A DNA stretch of 64,000 nucleotides from Allacma fusca (Eukaryota; Arthropoda; Collembola; Symphypleona; Sminthuridae): contig OX359247.1 in NCBI GenBank assembly GCA_947179485.1, positions 14,298,588 to 14,362,587 of the forward strand, in the 5' to 3' direction. Numbering within the stretch: the stretch's first letter is position 1; each line of letters opens with the position of its first letter. The position numbers and the translations under genes are program-made. Below the pieces are notes generated by a model. The model did no database searches, had not been told where the DNA came from, and was given only the letters and a program-made list of their open reading frames with translations. Positions 59,639-64,000 of the stretch are shown piece after piece.

Positions 59639-59965
59639 ACAAGTAAACATTTTTTGGTGTCCCCTCCAGATTTTCGAAATTCCATCAAAACTAGTTTACT
59701 CATACCCCAAGTACTTCTTTAAGTCATATCTGCCACCTGAAAAATCCTTGGCAGATTTTTTAAAAAAAATCGCGCGAAGTCAATTTGCCCCGAAATTCGA
59801 AACTTCAATTTTTAAATGGCATTTAACATGGAGATTTGCAAGTTTCACGTACCCCCTTCAAAAAGTTGAATTTTCTGTGCACTGGTTTTTCAGTACTGTA
59901 ACTTCTTCTGCCAACGTTATAATCGGCTAGATGTTTACAGAAGGGCATAAACGCTAACAATGGAC
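59639..59965. repeat. Left long inverted repeat of transposon
   Basis: Near-identical, inverted, to 63315-63650. Both translate to the same ~60-residue chance open frame, which reflects the repeat rather than a gene. Confidence 0.9.
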
Positions 59966-60444
59966 AACAACAATGTGTGAACAATATTTGGTATCCCGTT
60001 TTTGTCGTAGGATGAATTTTCACAACTTTGGTTGAGATTTACTTTTTAAAGCTTTAAATGTGTTAGTACAATTAGAAGAGTAGATTTTTTAAAGCATTAC
60101 TTGAACTACTAAAAACTTGCGAGGTAAGATTAAGTAAATTATCAAAATTTAGAAATTAACCCTGTACAAAATACGAGACTCAAATAAAGTTTTTAAGTCA
60201 GCATATGACAGCTACAAATGAGTAGAGCATTTGACAGGAAATTTTTACATCTAGTTTCTTTAATCTAACATAGCACGTATAATGCCCACGACATATATAA
60301 TACAGTCTAGCATTATATCAGATATTAACATAAGAGCAATTTATCCTTCAACAAAAATATAATGGTTTTGACTTATATTAATTAGAAACTTTTTGCAACT
60401 TTAGATTAACGATAGTGAAAATCACAAATTAATTGGGTGACGCA
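59966..60444. other. Transposon interior, non-coding
   Basis: AT-rich sequence between the left inverted repeat and the transposase stop. Nothing else was seen. Confidence 0.5.
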
Positions 60445-62290
60445 CTAAAAACAATTTGCTAGGTGAGCATGAAAAGCTACAAAAAAATGATGGAAACAAA
60501 GATCAATTTTGCAATGGCTACATCTCAAAAAGGGAATGTTTGGACATTCTGCAGATAACAGACAGTCCTGTCCAAGATCATTGAAGCAAACTTGAATAAC
60601 GTTCAAGAATGGCCCGGGGTGATCAAAACTATATGTTGACTTGTACCAAGCATACTTATGCATAGCTTCAAACACTGGCGACATCAGCTGATCCTGAATT
60701 AACGAATGCATTGTGATAATACTTTGCCTTGTAGTAAGATCCACGTCCAGCCCATCTAGTAGTATTCTTTGTTGTATCCTCTTACGGAAAATCTTTCTTT
60801 GGCGGAAAAGGTATACGTCCAATGGCTGAATAATAGAAGTAGTTCCAGGCGGAATAGTCATTCTCTGGCACATTCTATAAATATCTATTGATTCATAATT
60901 TTACATAAATTTCTGGTATATAAAAAAAATCTTTCGATGAACATCCAGTATCCAATATTACACTATTTGAGTGTCATTATTCAGTTGCATGGGACCGAAG
61001 GAATTAAATAAATTAAATCAATACTCTATAAAATGTGAATACCATGATTTACTATCACTTTTATACGGGCTAGTTGGGAGACAAATGATTATGGTCATCA
61101 TTTGCATAGAAATGTATAATACCTTTGTACAAATTATCGTCTTTATGACCTGACCAAGAATCCAAAAGAAGAAGGCTATTAGGGCTTAAAACCGGCTGAA
61201 GACAGTTATTGATCCAATTATTCATTAGCGTTTTATCCAATTTACCCGATTTTGAAGCTACCAACTGAACATTTGTTGGGACCTTGAGGGAATTTCTCAC
61301 CCTGGGACCGAATGTTCCATTTTTCTCTTGGCAACATATAAAAACCTCTGGCATCAATTTTCCATCCATTGTCATCCCCACCATGATTGTATAGCTATGA
61401 GACACAGCGTTAGCATGTAAAACTGACAAATAGGGTTGACGTGTTCCTTTTAAGCACAGCGTGCGCTTCGAAGCGAACTCATACTCGAATCCGGATTGGT
61501 CTGCATTATATACATTTGCTGGCTGAATTTCTTCTTCGGAAATAAGGTTTCTGACGGCGTGTACGAAAACTGCAGCATCAACTTCTATTTCTTCTGCATT
61601 TTCTAGATTCTTGGCTGTAATATATTTTGTAATTTTTCTTGCTACTACACGAAACCGTTCTTTCCAAGCTAGCACCCAGGATGTACTGGCCTTAAAATCC
61701 ACTTTTAGTTCCCTTGCTTTCTGCAGTCCCCAGCGACGAATGTCGTACTCTTGTACCGGTAGAAATTGTACACGCGCCTCAATAAATTTTGTAATAACAT
61801 ATTTGTTGACTTGGTTCATTTTTTGCCAGTAAGTCCCGCCAGAATGAATGTAATTTCGGAATCGGCACAAGTAATTTTTATCCTTCAATGAGGCCCATTT
61901 ACGCAAAGCGGCAGTATTTCCATACTTATCAGCGTACTCCGTGACTTTTAACATAAATGCTGGAGTAAAGTTTTGCAACTCACAATCCAATCTCTGATCG
62001 CTGCGAATTTGATTTGGTTTACACTTCTTTTCATCGGGCTCCCAGTTTTCTTCGTCTCCCTCTGTTTCAACTGAAGTTACATGGCTAAACATCTCGTCAT
62101 CGTCTTCAAATTCTAAATTTACTGCTTCAAAATAGTCCGAATCATTTAATTTTGCCTCGATTTGCTGTAGCATATCTTGTGCAAGTGCCTTTTCTGCTTC
62201 TGAAACAAATTCCCTGGAAGTTTCGATTCTCCGGTATTTGCCTTGCGCAAGCCGTAGTAACTGTTGACAGACAGTTGTAATTCTTGGCTT
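60445..62290 (-). CDS. pogo/Tigger-like transposase in two segments
   Basis: A Tc1/mariner-superfamily transposase with CENP-B-type DNA binding. The upstream segment, on the minus strand, runs from an acceptor (CTAG|AAG) at 62290 to about 61131; an ATG is at 62173. It holds a helix-turn-helix region (EYADKYGNTAALRKWA, then ASTSWVLAWKERF) and two catalytic acidic positions, YNADQSGFEYE and LLLLDSWSGH. The downstream segment 60873-60445 begins MCQRMTIPPGTTSIIQPLDV, which supplies the third Asp and the PPxTTxxIQPLDV hallmark. The ~200-260 bp gap may be an intron: AAT TT|GTACAA to TTATAG|A ATG keeps frame and brings the second and third acids to the ~30 residue spacing of DDD pogo enzymes. The start exon upstream of 62290 was not found. 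There are no internal stops within the segments, so it may have been active recently. Confidence 0.82.
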
Positions 62291-63314
62291 CTAGATTTGA
62301 CCAGAATGAATATTAATAATATTAATTAATACACTATATTTTTCACCAATTGCTTCACCCTTCTGACTTTTGTAAAGACAAATACAGACTCGACACAATT
62401 TACTTGTTAGCAAACTCAAAATTAGGCCAAATATATTTTCCTAATTTCAATATATCGTCTTTTTGGAAAATATAAAATAAATAAATATCAATGTTCTGAA
62501 GTTGGTGAAATCGCAAAAATGGTTTTATCTACCGATACTTCATAAGTTGTAACCCAAACACTAACATTATTACCATATGGTTATAGGGTTTTTGATACAA
62601 GACACACTGGAATTATTATTGAAGGCACTGACATAAATAAATACATTTGAAACCGTTGATTTGACTCCGATCCTATCGGAACATAAAGGTTAGATAAACA
62701 TTTTTGGTGTTGTTATTTTATTATTTCAAAACAATATTTATTGAATGCAGTAACTTTAATATCTAACCAATTCCATTTGTAGTCCCATGTATTTGGTAAT
62801 TTCCCCGTTGAAGAAAAACAGCCAGCTACAGCAACTTTCGAATCAATAAATGAACTTTTGCCCTAAAAACACAATTTACACAAATGTCACTATCTCATGT
62901 TAATTTAACTGCAATTCTGATTTGACTACAAAATATTTACTTAATTACCTCATAATGTTCAGAAAGATTATTGATAATAAAATGGTCGCATGGTTTTGAA
63001 CTAATACTTACCAAGTTTTTAATTTGTGACACGGTTTTTTTCTCGTTTTCTTATATAAACTAGCTTACAGTTTGTAGCTGCTGGAGATTGTTGTAAGCTA
63101 AATATTCCGACCACTTGGTTGTTGTAAAGCGTACGTACACACTAGTACAGAATTTTTAACCACAAAATGAATACATAAGCATGACACAAACAAGTGAAAA
63201 TAAAGTATAAAAGTACTTTCCATTTATATTTGTACACCCGGTTGTTTGAATGCTTAAAATAGGAAATTATTTCAACTGTTAAATAATTAGCAGCAGCATT
63301 GATTAACCCTACAA
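62291..63314. other. Transposon interior upstream of transposase
   Basis: A 1 kb stretch that should hold the transposase promoter and perhaps a first exon, since the acceptor at 62290 implies one. I could not identify that exon. Confidence 0.4.
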
Positions 63315-63650
63315 TTGTCCATTGTTAGCGTTAATGCCCTTCTGTAAACATTTAGCCGATTATAATGTTGGCAGAAGAAGTTACAGTACTGAAAAACCAG
63401 TGCACAGAAAATTCAACTTTTTGAAGGTGGGGGTACGTGAAACTTGCAAATCTCCATGTTAAATGCCATTTAAAAATTGAAGTTTCGAATTTCGGGGCAA
63501 ATTGACTTCGCGCGATTTTTTTTAAAAAATCTGCCAAGGATTTTTCAGGTGGCAGATATGACTTAAAGAAGTACTTGGGGTATGAGTAAACTAGTTTTGA
63601 TGGAATTTCGAAAATCTGGAGGGGACACCAAAAAATGTTTACTTGTAAGC
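63315..63650. repeat. Right long inverted repeat of transposon
   Basis: Inverse of 59639-59965, with small indels in a homopolymer and in a G run. Confidence 0.9.
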
Positions 63651-63750
63651 TCTGACATGTGCTAAGTTATCAGGGTGCAGGATTGCGAACTGCGCATGTT
63701 GTCGTCCCCTAGCTGCGTACAATGTGCATCGCTTACTGACACCTTCAGAT

Positions 63751-63892
63751 GTGGCAGTGTGCTATTGCGGCAGTAGTCCGCGTGGCAGTGTGTCATTGTG
63801 GCAGTAGTCCAAGTGGCAGTTTTTTGTGGCAGCTGTACATGTGGCAGTTCTCCGCGTGGCAGTTGGGCTTGTGGCAGTTGTTGGGGTGGCAA
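63751..63892. repeat. Right subterminal GTGGCAG array
   Basis: Nine copies of (G/C)GGCAG or GTGGCA with mostly 15 bp spacing, inverse of the left array and somewhat more regular. Confidence 0.85.
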
Positions 63893-64000
63893 TAGACCGG
63901 ACACGAAATTTTAAGTGGTTGTTTGATCATTCACAAGGTCAGGGGAACGTTTAAACCAAATTTGAAGCGTAAATATCAATTTTGAATTTTTTCGTTTCGA
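63893..64000. other. Right flank of the transposon
   Basis: A short flank with no gene. The motif AAATTTGAAGCGTAAATA at about 63959-63976 resembles AAATTTGAAGAGTAAATA on the left flank (59285-59302), in direct orientation. Confidence 0.4.

Larger units (their letters stand above)
59337..63892 (-). mobile_element. pogo/Tigger-like DNA transposon with long inverted ends
   Basis: A 4.56 kb element whose outer ends read CTGCCACCC (left) and, inverted, TTGCCACCC (right), each next to TA. Each end carries an array of CTGCCAC-containing ~15 bp repeats (59337-59486 and 63751-63892). A near-identical inverted repeat of ~330 bp lies inside (59639-59965 and 63315-63650). A transposase gene on the minus strand fills the middle. 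The left end also has five exact-period 20 bp repeats not matched on the right. The similarity continues GTC beyond TA on both sides, so the TA target duplication is not certain. Confidence 0.8.

Noticed and set aside
59748-59930. A ~60-residue open frame repeated, inverted, at 63352-63537
   Set aside because: It lies wholly within the transposon inverted repeats and has no family features; the duplication explains the matching peptides.

Overview
This is an AT-rich animal nuclear window with intron-rich genes (mostly 50-1000 bp introns with GT-AG borders), many di-nucleotide microsatellites and several DNA transposon relics. The gene set (PAR-1/MARK kinase, MACROD-type macrodomain protein, LAMP5/UNC-46-like protein, CEP170-like protein, three SLC16 monocarboxylate transporters) and the style of the SLC16 proteins suggest an arthropod, probably a hexapod. 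The sequence alone does not let me go finer. All exon models were built by hand from reading frame, intron phase and splice sites. No transcript or database evidence was available.

Layout. 1-3834: no recognised gene, probably the downstream intron or 3' part of par-1. 3835-12872 (minus): par-1 kinase, twelve coding exons including a 5.3 kb first intron. 14496-15495 (plus): a small unrecognised multi-exon locus whose exons do not share one frame. 16439-17829 (plus): macrodomain hydrolase-like protein with two catalytic residues replaced. 18574-20435 (plus): single-LAMP-domain type I membrane protein, best match LAMP5/UNC-46. 24112-27557 (plus): CEP170-like centrosomal protein without a visible FHA domain. 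29944-40569, 43854-47497 and 52098-55605 (plus): three SLC16/MCT transporters in tandem. The second and third share intron positions and exon lengths, so they are the younger duplicates.

The regions between and after the last two transporters are repeat-rich. There is a hairpin MITE (49571-49680), two inverted copies of an element with internal ~158 bp repeats (48879-49292 and 57889-58460), an 18 bp degenerate repeat tract, a degraded non-LTR retrotransposon tail (56639-57130), and a near-complete 4.6 kb pogo/Tigger-like DNA transposon (about 59337-63892). That transposon has a split transposase, ~330 bp inverted repeats and two different arrays of short subterminal repeats. The genes do not form one pathway. 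The SLC16 trio is the only functional cluster (proton-linked or facilitative transport of monocarboxylate-like solutes across membranes). The observations most worth following up are the substituted macrodomain, the threefold RRMSG repeat in the third transporter, the KA1-less par-1 3' end, the FHA-less CEP170 and the transposon end architecture.
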